From contig NC_081406.1 of NCBI RefSeq assembly GCF_030272615.1, positions 212,944,997 through 213,008,996 of the forward strand: a DNA stretch of 64,000 nucleotides, written 5' to 3'. The DNA comes from Cryptomeria japonica. Lineage: Eukaryota > Streptophyta > Pinopsida > Cupressales > Cupressaceae. The translations under genes were made by a program, and so were the position numbers. Below, piece by piece: positions 34,404-47,104 of this stretch (positions are counted from its first letter, which is position 1; the number at the start of each line of letters is the position of its first letter). The notes below the pieces were generated by a model. That model was not told the DNA's origin and did no database searches. It saw only the letters and a list, made by a program, of their open reading frames with translations.

Positions 34404-37400
34404 ATGAGTTTTACAACAGTAAGCCCTACTTACACTATTCCCGTTAGACGAAGCCGTAGAATTAAGTCCTTCCGAGGTTTAACTACCGAGGAGATGGAAC
34501 CTAATTTGAGTAGCCTTTTTAACGAGGATATGGGTAATTCCTCTAATCCTCCTAATGATGAAGAAGCTCCCCATGAAGTTTCCGTTGAACAACTTTACAA
34601 ATTGGATAACCAATTTGAGGATTTTCACCAATGGATGTCTCATGAGTATCCCGATAGTCAAGCTCTTCCTTTAATTGAGGGTCTAAAATGCATGCTTCAA
34701 AGTGATAAGAATGGAATTGATGTTTTACGTGGTATCGCACATATTGTGGATTCGAATGTGATGCCTATGAAGAGTTGTGCTGAATCTTTAGGTTATACAC
34801 AACCTCCTACACAAGTCAATCATTCTATTCCTTTGACAACTCCTATTGCTAGTATACCTACCTTTACATCAAACATCATGGCTACCTCTATACAAGACAT
34901 TCCTCCTGTGATCACTAGTCATGGGGGCAATCCTCCCTCTTCTTCAATTAACCCTCTTCCTTCATTCAATCCGACTTCTTCATTCATTCCTTCAATGAGT
35001 GTGCCTATTATATCTTCACAAATGAACATGACGCAAGGGGGCAATTCATTTAACCATTCCATTCCTCCTTGTAGTGTTCCTCCTATCCAATCATCCCCTA
35101 TGGTTGACTATCATAGGGTCCCACCACCTTACTCTTTACCTTCTTTCAATAACATCACACCTCCATCTCAATCTAACACACATAATATGAACTCTTCGAC
35201 TGAAGCGACCATTAACAATCTTGCACAAACTGTCTCTTCTTTACAGCAACAAATTGCCTCTATGAATCAATCTAAGTTTAGTGTGCCCACATTTGATGTT
35301 GCGAGCCCACTTTCTCTTGATATTGTTTGAGCTATCCCTCCTAAACATGTTGAAATCCCGCATTTGGAGCTTTATAATGGTAAAGGAGATCCTCTAACAC
35401 ATGTTAAGACTTTTCAAACAATATGTACTGATTTTGCTTATGACCAAAGGTTGCTTGCAAAACTGTTCACTAGAACATTAAGAGACAAAGCCCTACAATG
35501 GTATTGCTCGTTGCCTTCTTATTCTATTACTTCTTTCGAACAACTTGCAAATGCTTTCATTCAACAATTTCAAAACAATATAAGTCCTAAAGTTACTTTG
35601 ATTGATTTAATGCATTGTAAACAAGGTGTTAAAGAAAAAGTGACTGATTTTATTGGTAGATATAAGCATTTGTATGCTCAAATTTCTTTTCCAGTGCCTG
35701 ATAATGATATTCAAAGAATCTTTATTTCTAATTTGCAAAAAGATATTCGAGACAAACTTCTGTTTTCTGAGTTTACTTCTTTCCAACAGTTGTGTGCCAC
35801 TCTTCACAATTATCAACTGACTGTGAGTCAAATGGAACAATCACATCCTATGGCTCCGAGTGATAAGGGTGATAGTAGTCAACAACCATTTGGGAAGATT
35901 AAACCGAACAGAGATTCCATCAAATTCAATGAAAACATCATCAACAACAATGTGAATGCAGCATCAGGTGTGCCTCCTATTTCTAAATTTTTCAGGAAAT
36001 AAAGAAAGTATACTCCTTTGAATGAATCATTGCATGATATTATGAATAAGTTATTGGGACAAAATGTGCTTACTCTTCCTCCTATAAGACAAATTGATCC
36101 TGCAAAGATTACTTCACCTTATTTTGATCACAAAGCTTTTTGTCATTTTCATCGTCAGCCTGGTCATGATACTGAAAAATGTGTTTCTTTAAAGGGTAAA
36201 ATTCTGGATTTGATTGATAATAATACTATTTTTGTTTCTGGAGTGAATGATAAAGGCAACACATCTGTAGCTCCTCCTAACCAAAATCTTCAGATTTTCA
36301 CTGATCCATTGCCTTCTCATACCTCTAATGCAATTGAGGCTAATGATTCCTCTCTTTCATCTGATGGTCTTGTGTCTATGACTCCGAATGTGATTAACTT
36401 TGTAGAGCAGCAAGAAATCCCTAAAGAACCTTCCATCACATTTGATTCTAGTGAAACCATTAGAGCACCTAATGGTCCTTTATACATAGTTGCAAAAGTC
36501 AAGAATACACCTTGCCGTGGAGTGCTTATTGATCCTTCGTGCATGATTAATGTTATTACTGAAGAATTTCTTTTTACTTTGCAATTGAATCAAGTGATCT
36601 ATGACAAAACAGATGTGATTGTGAAACTATTTGATGCATTTTCTTCTCCTGCAATTGGTTCTATTACATTGCCTATGGAGGTCCATAATAAATCTCTTGA
36701 TGTGAACTTTGCTATTATTCCTTCTTCCGAACAATTTCGTGTGAAGCTTGGCTATCCTTGGCTATCTTCCATGAAGGCTATTGCTTCTCCTATACATAAG
36801 TGTTTGAAATTTCCCCATAATGGTGAAGTTGTTACTGTCAATCATAGTCTCTTTAAACCAGCTGAAAGAACCTCTAGTGTTCCTATTGATTACTTTTGGC
36901 CTAAACAATTCCAATCTCTTCCCCCGCGAAGTGATCATCTTTTCAAATCTTATCAAAAGTGGAAAACAGATATGATCCTATCTTTAAGTGAACCTAGAAC
37001 ACCTAAACTTGACATTCCTATCATTCTTGAGAAGGAAATTCTTCCTTTGAAAGATAAAACTAATGTCTTTCCTCAAGAAGATTCCCAACCCGTCCCCATG
37101 GATGTGACTATGTCTATGCCTGATAAATCTTCTAAGAGTAGATCTATACCTCCTCGTCATGATGGACTTGGTCTTCTCCCTAAACCAAAAATTCCTCCTT
37201 TATATGGAGCAGTTCCTCCTCCTGCCTTTTATAGAGAAAAGAGACCTTCTTCTTCTCCTATTGTCCAGCCTAAGAGACCACAACCTAAACACCCAAGTGC
37301 TAAGGATGAGAACATTCCTCCTCCTCAATCTTCTCCACTTCCTACTAAGACTAGACGTAATCGTTCTGCACGTGAACGCCGACGAAAACGTCGTCTTAGG

Positions 37401-37850
37401 GCTCAAGCAGCCGCTCCTCAAAATTTACAATCTCCAAAAACACCTTCAACAAGCATTATTCCATTTTCTCCTCGGCCGGATATTGAGCCTAAATCTCCTA
37501 AACATAAGATGCATGATGGTCTTGATCCTGTGTGAGTTAAAGATCCTATTTTTATAAATCTTGATGATGATATAGATGAAAATGTTATTCATGATGAAAA
37601 TGTTACTCCTCTTGCTTCTGATAGTGAATATGAACTTGTTGATATTGATAACCATTTATCTAATGAATTTTCTAAAGCACTTATCCTAGCTCCTAGACAA
37701 GAACAACGTGGCTTGGAACATGAACATATCCCTTGTTTGGACCTTGTGATAGCTCCATCTGCTGTGTTGGATGTTCCTCCTCTAGCGTGTTCCCTGCCTT
37801 CCCGAAACATTGATCAGCAAGATCGGGGGGTAGATGACATACTAGACTAG
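34404..37850 (+). pseudogene. Element N gag-protease polyprotein
   Basis: One frame from ATG 34404 to TAG 37848-37850, about 1,148 codons, broken by TGA 35328-35330, TAA 36000-36002 and TGA 37533-37535, all explicable by C-to-T changes. Order: N-terminal region with Arg-rich RRSRRIKS; Ser/Pro-rich linker; retrotransposon gag domain (35364-35840: YNGKGDPLTHVKTF, ALQWYCSLP, FIGRYKHL); zinc-knuckle-like CHFHRQPGHDTEKC (36154-36195); aspartic protease (36470-36800) with active site LIDPSCMIN, where DGGS or DPGS is usual; Pro- and Arg-rich tail (37190-37430). No RT follows. Gag would package RNA, and the protease would process it if the altered active site still works. Confidence 0.85.
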
Positions 37851-38590
37851 TTACATTAGCATAGCAGATTCTTTCCTCCTCTCTTTTGTTACTTCTTCTA
37901 TATGTTATTCTCATTCTTCTATTTGTTGTCCTTAGTGTTGTCTCCTTGAGGACGATCCAAAGCATTGAGATCTCTCGGTCTCTCTCATGTTGACTCAAAA
38001 GACACATGTGTTCCCTTCTTCTAGGTGACCTTCCTTGATTGGGGAATGAAGAACAATTATGCATACATACATATGATATAAACATGACTTATCATACAGC
38101 ATACTGACCCCGAGGAAAGCGAAGTCACCTCGTGCTTTGTGTTTTGTGTCTATTATCCTTGGGTTTATCTCACACTTGGGGGCTAAATCCTTGCGATAAC
38201 GCGCTCCTTTCCTTTCTCATTTCTTATGTGTATCACTACATTAAAACAATCACCCCCGTTGAGGTGCGTGTGATCGCTTTAACGTAGGGGGGCATACACC
38301 CTGACTATCCCTTCACGATACTTGAAAATTTCTTGGAGAACTTAGCTTTGCCTTGAAAATTTTCGGTATTTCTCTTACATGACTCATAGTGAGGGAACCT
38401 GACTACTGACAGTCATGGTTCTCCCTCGTGATCTTCCCTTTTACTTTGTCAATCGAAGTCGTAAGATCCTTAGTCCACTGGGGGCTTGGTGTATCTTGCC
38501 TCCTTGACGTGGTGAAAGTCTTTTAATGTTGTTTCCTTGTACTTTACCGGAAGTATGAGCATACATACTCCCGCTAAAGTGGGGGCTAAA
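37851..38590 (+). other. 3' non-coding region of element N
   Basis: Where RT, RNase H and integrase would lie in an autonomous Tat element there are only 740 non-coding bases. The last 136 bp match the corresponding part of element K. It ends in the polypurine tract TGGGGGCTAAA. Confidence 0.75.
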
Positions 38591-39797
38591 TGTAGCGTCC
38601 TAAAATTGTGACACTTGCAATTTCGACTGCATTTTGGTCTTCACGATGGCGACGCAACACACAACCTGAATGGAGACCCCAAAACTTGCTCACGACACCA
38701 AAAACTGCATTTTTCAAGCACCATTGGCCTGAACCTCCTTGCACCCCGCTATCCCGGAGGTGGGACCAGAGCGCCCAGCGCCCTGGTCCCTGGGTCCTAT
38801 TTTGGGCCCGGTCTCCTAAGTGATATCGGGTCTTTTTGATTGCAATTTGGAAATATACTTCCCTGGTCGGCCTAAGGTCGGGAAAATCAGTCTATCAGCC
38901 CTAATTGACAAGTATATAAACTACATTTTTCTCTCTCATTTAGGGAGAACACATACATGACGGAAAAAGCGTGGAAACTATACTCAAGCATTCAAGCATT
39001 CAAGCATTCCTTCTAAGTCTCCATTCAAGGCTAAGTGTTGCATTCAAGACAAGGATTCAACCATTGAAGAGGAGATCACTTACTACATGCTACATACAAC
39101 ATACTACATACTACAACATACAACATCTAAACCTTCGCACATAAGGATACCAACATCCTTAGAACAAGGTATTAGTACTTGTTTACATTACAGTCATTTA
39201 CATTTACAGCTCTTGCTCATTTCTTGGTTAATTCCAAAACTGGGGTTTGACCTAAAGGCAAACCCCTAATCCCTAACCCCCCAATCGTCTTCGCTTTTCT
39301 GTGTGTAGGTTGCAGGTACGCAGCTGAGATTGAAGATCTGGAATCCTTGTGCAGAGACGAACTGATCCCCCTTCGTTTGACGGATTTTTCGGAGGACCGT
39401 GGCGTCGGGCGCCATCGTCCCGACAACTTTTGCTCAAATTTGCAGGACAGCGCCGTATCGACATTTTACTACTAATTCCAGGTCCGCAGCTTCATCCTAT
39501 AACCTAAACTCAGTTTATAAGCGAATCTTTGTCACTTTCTATGCATGCTTAGCTTAATTCTTCTATGCACATTCTTTACAAAAGAGGGTAGCCTTGCTTT
39601 CCTAACCCTTGAAATTCATTTAGCATCCAATCTTACATTGTGTGGGATTAAATCTTATGAGTTTCAACCCCTCTTTTGAATGTAAAGTCTTCCCCTTAAG
39701 TGAAAACCCATCGAATCCTAGCGAACCTCCCTTCTCTCTCCTCAGAGTCGGAAGAGGGGAGAACAACTAGGGTTCGACCGCAATTTTCCGCTTTACA
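38591..39797 (+). repeat. 3' LTR of element N
   Basis: TGTAGCGTCC ... CCGCTTTACA, 1,207 bp, nearly identical to the 5' LTR; most differences are C/T or G/A. Followed by ATAAG. Confidence 0.95.
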
Positions 39798-39802
39798 ATA
39801 AG

Positions 39803-39940
39803 AAACAAAAGTACTAAGGAGTACCTAATTTGGTGGAAAGATCTTCTAGTGGAGGATGAAATATAGGAAGTTTCACAAATATTGGAACATTTGAACCTAT
39901 AATATCTTAAGGCCATGAAACGTTGAATGAGACACACTTG
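39803..39940 (+). pseudogene. Element L: chromodomain tail of the Gypsy integrase (right part)
   Basis: Removing N and one ATAAG copy gives continuous reading DRKIRNKSTKEYLIWWKDL, then VEDEI, stop, EVSQILEHLNL, which fits the chromodomain pattern (YLVKWKGLP.EDATWE) of plant chromoviruses. Chromodomains guide integration to particular chromatin. It is a remnant with a stop where Trp is expected (TGG to TAG). Confidence 0.7.
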
Positions 39941-41071
39941 TCTTGTCACATTTATAGTTAACCTAAGTATATACATATTAGGTCTACACTTGTGTCTTCC
40001 CTATTTCTATTTACTATCTATTTTACCTTCTTGGGTATGCCTTTTATTCCAACTCCACCCTGAACTCTTATTTAAAAGTTCCAGACTTCTCCATCCTATC
40101 ATGCTTTCTATCTATCCCTTGCCTCATTATTGCATTTATTAGAATTTAAAACTTTCCCTTAGTAGCATGTCTATTGCTTGACCTCCAATACCTCAACCTA
40201 TAGTTGGAGTCTTGTGGTATGACCAACCCTTGAGTCTCAATATTTTTTTGTGTTTCCATTCCTCTCCTGAATTTGTATTACGTGTTGTATTATTTTCAAG
40301 AGTTTTATTTTAGCACAATAACTTTCAAAGTGGAATCTTTCCACCCATGATCACTACTCAAATTTGAAGTTGCAAGAGTACTTGGTGGCTAACTTGTTTT
40401 ATTTGTGGAGGATAAAAAAAATGGTTGGTTTTATTTGGGATCAACATCTACACTTAGCCAAAATCCTTTCAAAATCAATTTTGAGCACTTATGTTCTAGC
40501 ATGGGAAACCTCGGTTGAAAACACTAGCCATTTTAGAAGGCCATATCATACAGACTTGTCATATTTGAGCTACATTGGGCACATAAATCAACTACATTAT
40601 ATTAATCTAAATTTTCATTGTTTTTGTAGTTACTGATATTAGAGATCCATTTGAATATAATATGATCACTATTATGTTACGAACTAGATTAAGATAACTT
40701 ACACATTTTATTTTTTGTTCATTATAATAAGAAGATCAAGAATTATGTTTTTTTTTTTTGTTCGAAATGTAATGATATTGTTGATGCATAAATAGTAATT
40801 CAATTTGAATGTCTAAGATTTGATTAATAATAGGGTCTAATAGTGTTGTTATCAAAATAATAAATGTTTGTGGAAGTTATGAATTGAATTTGTATTTTTT
40901 GGCTCGCTACGTTACATATACATGGGAATCAATTGGCTTAGAATAAGCAAAAGGTGTGTTTGGATAAATGATGCAATTATGGGCATGGTTCTATCTGACA
41001 GATAGAATCACACTTGAAATTTAGTCCAAGGTGAGGAAAATAAATAAATATGGTGAACTAAGTGCCAAAAT
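39941..41071. other. Unassigned AT-rich sequence, probably the rest of element L or its flank
   Basis: No ORF with recognisable content and no LTR edge found. It could hold the decayed LTR of L. Ends at the LINE's target duplication. Confidence 0.3.
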
Positions 41072-41087
41072 AACACATCTAAAAATA
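41072..41087 (+). repeat. Target-site duplication of LINE M, left copy
   Basis: AACACATCTAAAAATA, 16 of 16 bases identical to 49013-49028. Confidence 0.85.
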
Positions 41088-41158
41088 CCGGAAGAACAAG
41101 CTTTGCAACTCTCCCACCCTGCAACTCTCCCACCCGTTTTGATATTCTGTGTGCTTGG

Positions 41159-42564
41159 ATGTCCGCCCCCCCTAGGGAGGCCCCCCCTCCCCTGCTGGAC
41201 CCAACGCCCAATTCCATGGTTGATGCACATGCCTCTAGGACGGTTGCGGGGTCCCCATGTTCTGTGGACCATACGGAAGAAAATGACAGTCTCCACACCC
41301 TTTCCACTCCTCCAAGTCCGACTGATTCTGGATCGATTGAGGAGGAAAGGAATATACCCCATCCCGGACTGGAAACTTCTACCAGTCAGAAGGATAAGGA
41401 TACTGGGGAGGTGAATCCCAAGTCTAGCTGGAAGAATGCCCTCCTTGGGTCAACAAATTCGCTCCCTCTTGATGTTGTGGCCTCCTTCTCCCAAACTGAA
41501 GACGGAACGGAAATCAAACTCCCAGACAACCTAATGGATAGAATCGCCACCTCCCTTCACCTGGTGATATTTGGTCGCTTCTTCTCCTTCCGACCTTCTA
41601 TCAACATGGTCAGGCATTGGGAAAAATCTTGTTGGAAACTTAAAGGAAGCCTGGAGGTTTCAGCCATGCAGGGGGACTCTTTCTATTCAAATTTATCACT
41701 GAGGAGGATCTGATTTATGCCCTGTCGAGATCCTGGGCTTATGGAAAACACTTCTTAACCATGGCTAAATGGAAACTTGGTTTTGACCCCTCTGCAGAAC
41801 TAAACCACATGGCCCCAGTGTGGGTTAGGCTACCCGGACTCCCTCTGGAGTTCTAGGATGAACAAATCTTCTGATGGATAGGAAACTCATTTGGTTGCTT
41901 TGTTTCAGCGGACTCGGTCACTCTCAACAAGTCCAAGTTGGTGTATGCTCACTTTTGTGTCAATGTTACGATCAACAAAGCCCCACCGAACTTTATCTCC
42001 CTAAAGTCCAAATGGGGAAAATGGCCTGAAGCCATTGTGTACGAAAATGCTACTCTATACTGGCAGAAGTGTAACACTCAGGGGCATTCCTATATGGACT
42101 GTAAAGCCCCTATGATAGCAGAACCCAAGATTAAGAATAAAGCCATCTGGGCTAAACCCATCAACCTTGGTGACCCGTCATCCTCGGCCCCTCCTGAGTA
42201 GACTACTGAGAATGTTATTCCTGAAGTTTTCCAGCACACAGACAAGAGCCTTGAGATCTTAAAATCCCCAGCGGACCCAGTCAAAAACCCTAACTACACC
42301 CTGGAAGAGGGGGAGATCCCCCAGGTAGTCTCCCTCACCATGTCCCCCATCCCTCTCCCTTCTGCCTCCCCCCCACCCCATGCCCTCCCTGACCCCTCCC
42401 CAGTTGTGGTTAAACCTCTCAAGATTGGAAGTTCCTTACCCACCACTCCAACCCCTTCCTCCCCTACAGCTAGGGATGGAGAGGATTTCTCTAGAAACTC
42501 ACTAGCAACTCCATTGAAAGTATCCCTCCATGTTCTCCACGGATGGATAGCGAAGAATGGATAA
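41159..42564 (+). pseudogene. LINE M ORF1 (RNA-binding protein)
   Basis: It starts at ATG 41159 (MSAPPREAPP). A Pro/Ser-rich N part is followed by the DUF4283-like domain usual in plant L1 ORF1 (NLMDRIATSLHLVIFGRFF, then after a frameshift near 41690 SWAYGKHFLTMAKWKLGFDP and VWVRLPGLPLEF). The zinc knuckle reads WQKCNTQGHSYMDC, with Trp at the first Cys position. Two stops lie near 41857 and 41872, one at 42199, and a Pro-rich tail ends at 42564; a second frameshift probably links to a short Lys-rich stretch to 42705. ORF1 proteins coat LINE RNA. The altered knuckle and frameshifts indicate decay. Confidence 0.8.
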
Positions 42565-42716
42565 CCCAGAAGAAGAAAGTCAAAGCCAAGAAAGCTGATG
42601 TGGGGGCAAACGAAAGTTGGGAGACCTACATTAAGAGTCCTGAGACACAAGTTGATGGCAAGGGACATTGCAAAGGGCAGACAACTGACCCTAGATGGGC
42701 TTAGCAAAAGTAAGAA

Positions 42717-45700
42717 ATGAAGTTCCTCTCTTGGAACATAAGGGGCCTGAACAACCCCTAGAAGCAGTTCGCCATAAAACAACTCATTCTTGAGATGAAA
42801 ATCGACATCTGTCTACTTCAAGAAGTTAAGATGCCTTCCCAAACCTTCACTGCAATCGCTGGTAAACTTTGGCCTGGAGCAGACTACCTATATGTTGACG
42901 CCTTGGGTGCGTCTGGAGGTATTGCTACCTTGTGGAATCCCATGAAAATAAAAGGTAAGCTATTCGCTAGCTCCCAATATTTCCTAGCGGTTTCTCTCCA
43001 CTATGGTGATCTCTACTAGCAGATGTTCAACATCTATGCCCCCAACTCTAGGGCAAGAAGACAGAACCTGTGGGAGGAAATTTCTAAGATCACTATGACT
43101 AATCAGAAGGACAGGATGATGCTTGCTAGGGATTTCAATGCCCCCCTCTACCTTTCAGAGAAGTATGGTGGCCTGGAGGATTTCTCTAACAGCATGAGCG
43201 ACCTAGCCACCTTCATCAATGCTTCAAACCTAGTGGATATTGACCTTCAGGGTGCCCCTTTTACTTGGTCGAATAACAGGAAAGGCAAAAACCTCATCCA
43301 AGTTAGACTGGATAGATTCCTGATCTCCACCAATTGGGATTTGGGAACGAGTTCCTTCTTGAAATCCCTCCCAAGGATGGTGTCTGACCACAACCCCCTT
43401 CTTCTCCACTGGAAAGATAGACCCTACCAGGGTCCACCCCCCTTCCATTATGAAATCATGTGAGCCTCCCATCCTGACTTTAGGGATTTGGTTAGAGGCT
43501 CGTGGTCCACCCCAATCCAAGGGACTGCCATGTTCAGAATAATAGAGAAACTAAAAAGAATCAGCAAGGAAGTCAAAGGGTGGAACAAGAACACCTTTGG
43601 AGACATCTTTAAAAGAAAAAAGGACCTGGGATCAAGAATGGAACAACTTCAAATTCTAATGGCTACTGGTAACCCCCCGGACCCCATTTTGAAGGAGGAG
43701 GACGATTGTCGCAAAAGTTGGAAAAATATCCTTGCCAAGGAGGAAGTGTATTGGAAACAAAGATCCAGGATCTAGTGGTTGAAAGAAGCAGGCATAAATA
43801 CTGCCTTCTTCCATAGATCGACTTCTAACCACAAGAGGAGGAACTACATCAAAAGTATTAAGGATGAAACTGGCCAGGAGATTTCTGATGACTCTCTGAT
43901 TGGACAGAATGCGGTGGACTTTTTCACCAGTTTGTATGCGGATGATGGAACGGCCTCGCCGCTCTAGGACTGCCTCATTAGTAAATTGCCAATGGCCATT
44001 GAGGAAGATGACAACCGAGAATTCTTGTCCCCCATCTCTTCTGAGGAAGTTCACAGGGCGGTCCTTGCGATGGGAGCTTATAAAACACCGGGCCTGGATG
44101 GTTTCCCCCCGGCCTTCTTCCAGGACTATTGGGATATCGTTAGCTATGATGTTACTAAATCTGTCCAAGATTTCTTCAAAATGGGGAGATTGCTTAAAAA
44201 GATCAACAACATTTTCATTGTCCTCATCCCCAAGACCACCACTCCCAGCTGCCTAAAGGAGTATTAGCCCATAAGCCTCTGCAACACCATTTACAAGATC
44301 CTCTCCAAGGTTCTTGTAAACAAAATCAAACCTTTCCTGGAAAAAATTATCAGTCTGTCTCAAAAAGGCTTCGTCCCGGGACGACAAATTCTAGATGCTG
44401 CCATTACTACTCAAGAAATAATCATTCCATGGATAGGAGCAGATTACTAGGTATGGCCTTTAAACTTGATATATCTAAAGCTTATGACAAGGTTAATTGG
44501 GAATTTCTTTTCAAAGTGCTCCTAAAACTGGGATTCAACAAAAAAAATGGTGAGTATGATTCGTGAATGTGTTACCACGGTTCAATTCTCAGTCCTAAAA
44601 AATGGGACTCCTAGGGGAGGCTTCAAAGTTGAGAAGGGTATCTGGCAGGGTGACCCCTTATCCCCTTATCTTTTTATCATGATAGCTAAAGTCCTAAACA
44701 TAAATGTGACTTATCTAGTCACCAATGGTAGGCTCCAAGGATTCAAAGCAGCCTCCATGCTCCCCCCTACTAATATCCAGTAGTTCGTGGATGACACTTT
44801 CCTTTTTGGCAGAACTTCTGTCATGGAGGCTAAAGGTTGGAAGACCCTTCTGGAGGACTATGCCAAGGCATCGAGACAATGCATCAACTATGAGAAGAGT
44901 AATCTCTACTTCTTCAACACTCCAAATGACCTCCAACTCAGAACCGTCTCCATCCTCGGATGCAAAATGGCTACTCTCCTAGGGACCTACGTGGGATTCC
45001 CTCTCACTGTCAAAGAAGTCACCCCCACCTTTTGGAACTCTATCTTGGAAAGAATGCAGAAAAAGCTTGCCGGATGGAAAGGGAAATTTCTCAGCAGCAC
45101 GGGGAAGCTCCAGCTCCTCGCAGCCTCCCTACAGGGAATTCTGGTTTACTTCCTCCCCATGTTCAAAATATCAAGGACCATGGGTGAGAAACTTGAAAAA
45201 ATTCAAAAAAACTTTTTATGGACTGGCTTAGAGGAAAAGAAATGCTCGGCTCTGGTCAACTGGGATACTGTGTGTCTACCCAAATCTCTAGGAGGTTTAG
45301 GTATACGAAAGATCAATGCCCTCAATAAGGCGCTAATTGCCAAGGTGGGATGGAACTTGGCCAAAGGGGAGGGGGATTGGTGCAACATCATCAAAGCTAA
45401 GTATTTGGACTGGGAGCATTTCTTTTATAATCTTAGCTCTTCTGACCTCCCCCAAGGTTCCAAATTATGGAACAAAATCCTAAAAAATAGAATGATGGTC
45501 AGAGATGGTCTGAAGTGGCAGCTTGGAGATGGCAAAAAGGTGAGATTCTGGGAGGACTTTTGGACTGAGGACAGACCGTTAATCAACACTCGCTTCCATC
45601 AAATCAAGAACCATTTCAAGGCTATCTTGGGGGATTATGCTGCGGATTATTTGATCCCAGGAAGTGGTTGGAAGGAATTAGTCCCCATCTATAGCAATCA

Positions 45701-46850
45701 ACCGAACCTAGTCCCCTTGGCTTAGGAATTGCAACTCTTATTGCTAAAAACTAGAATTCCCATGACCACGAACGAAGATAGCTTCATCTGGAAAGAGACT
45801 CAATCGGGCCAGTTCTCGATCAAATCTGTTTACTCTCAGCTCCTAAAACCCACTGTGGATGCGAAAGGTTGGAGGAAAGTCTGGAACCCTCAGTTAATTC
45901 CCAAAATTAATTTCTTTTGGTGGTCCCTCATGCATGGCAAAACCCTCACGCTTGATAATTTGAAAAAGAGGGGATTCCATCTCCCCAATAGATGCAGCTT
46001 ATGTAAAATGGATGAGGAATCTATTGAGCACCTTTTTATTCTTTGTCCCTTTGCGGCTCACATTTGGTCTGTCACGCTTAAGAAATGTGGTCTGTGTTGG
46101 GTCTTCCACAAGAATATAAAAAACTTTGTGTTTGATTGGACCCCCCCTTCCCATCATCCCCTCATCATTCAACTTTGGAAACAAATTCCTCCTCACATCT
46201 GCTGGGCTTTATGGAAGGAGAGAAACAACAGAATTTTTAGAGACACTGAGACCCCTCTGGACTCTATTGCCCTCACCTGCTTCAAGTTGATTTCAGAGAA
46301 TCTAGAAGCTACAAAATGGAAAATCCCACCTTATCCTTTTGATGAGATGGATAAGAAGATCACTTGAGGCTGGAAGCTCCCCCCTGGATTCGACTGTTTC
46401 AACAACAACACCAAGAAAAAGAGACAGATGACTAGGTGGTCTCCCCCCATAATTCATTGGTTTAAATTGAATTTTGATGGCTCTGCTCAATGCAACAGTC
46501 AGGCTGGTGGTGGAGTCATCAGGGATCATCTAGGGGACATGATTGCAGCCTATGTTGGCAACCTCAGTGAAAGCTCGGTCACCCAAACTGAGGGAATGGC
46601 CCTCCTCTGGGGGCTGAAAATGGCTAACGACATAGGAATAAAGCATCTAGAAATTGAAGGAGACTCTAAAGTTATTATTGACTCTATCAAAGGGAAGGCT
46701 TCAGCTGGGTGGAAAGTGGAACCCATTCTGAGGGATATCAGGCACTTGCTGGTCAAAATGGAGGACTTCACCATTGACCACATCTTCAGAGAAGGAAATA
46801 GAGCAGCGGATTCCATGGCGGCTAAAGGAAGGCTGCAGATGGGCTTATGA
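42717..46850 (+). pseudogene. LINE M ORF2: endonuclease, reverse transcriptase, zinc finger, RNase H
   Basis: One frame from ATG 42717 (MKFLSWNIRGLNNP). APE-type endonuclease to ~43460 (LLQEVKMPS, NIYAPNS, SDHNPLLL). RT at ~43990-44810: GLDGFPPAFFQDYW, ISLCNTIYKILSKVLVNKIK, FVPGRQILDA, DISKAYDKVNWEF, QGDPLSPYLF and catalytic FVDD. The segment 44440-44545 is read in another frame (two compensating frameshifts). Zinc-binding region CSLCKMDEESIEHLFILC near 46000. RNase H 46440-46850: NFDGSA, QTEGMAL, IEGDSKV, NRAADSMA, all catalytic acids kept. Stops include 43017, 43461, 43773, 43965, 44265, 44781, 45723 and 46365. It would nick target DNA and copy RNA by target-primed synthesis. Confidence 0.9.
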
Positions 46851-47104
46851 TGCTAGAGGAACTCCAATATGCTACCAATCACAGTTAAGGAAATCCTGGA
46901 CAAGGAAAAAGCCTTATGCCAGGAAAGGACTAACCCTTCCGCCCAATGATGAAGGAAAATATGTTAATTTTTTCAAATTGGCGCGGAGATCTTGCCAATT
47001 TCTACCAAAAAAGGACATGTAGTAGAGATATGCGGAGTCATCACTACCACAGGGGATGAATTTATAAAGAAAGGATTGACATCGGGAATGATTACCATTC
47101 ATTT

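Larger units (their letters stand above)
31992..39797 (+). mobile_element. Element N: Tat-like Gypsy element with gag-protease and no polymerase
   Basis: 7,806 bp with LTRs 31992-33229 and 38591-39797 and a perfect target duplication ATAAG (31987-31991, 39798-39802). Inside: putative primer site, 1.17-kb leader, one gag-protease frame (34404-37850) with three stops, then 740 bp non-coding to a polypurine tract (TGGGGGCTAAA, 38580-38590). No RT, RNase H or integrase motif was found. The LTRs differ at about ten positions plus one 31-bp indel, so insertion is fairly recent. Such gag-only elements with terminal repeats have been described in plants (TR-GAG). Confidence 0.9.

Noticed and set aside
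41021-41414. Overlapping ORFs at the LINE start on both strands
   Set aside because: The frame at 41159 leads into the DUF4283-like domain; the others are shadows.
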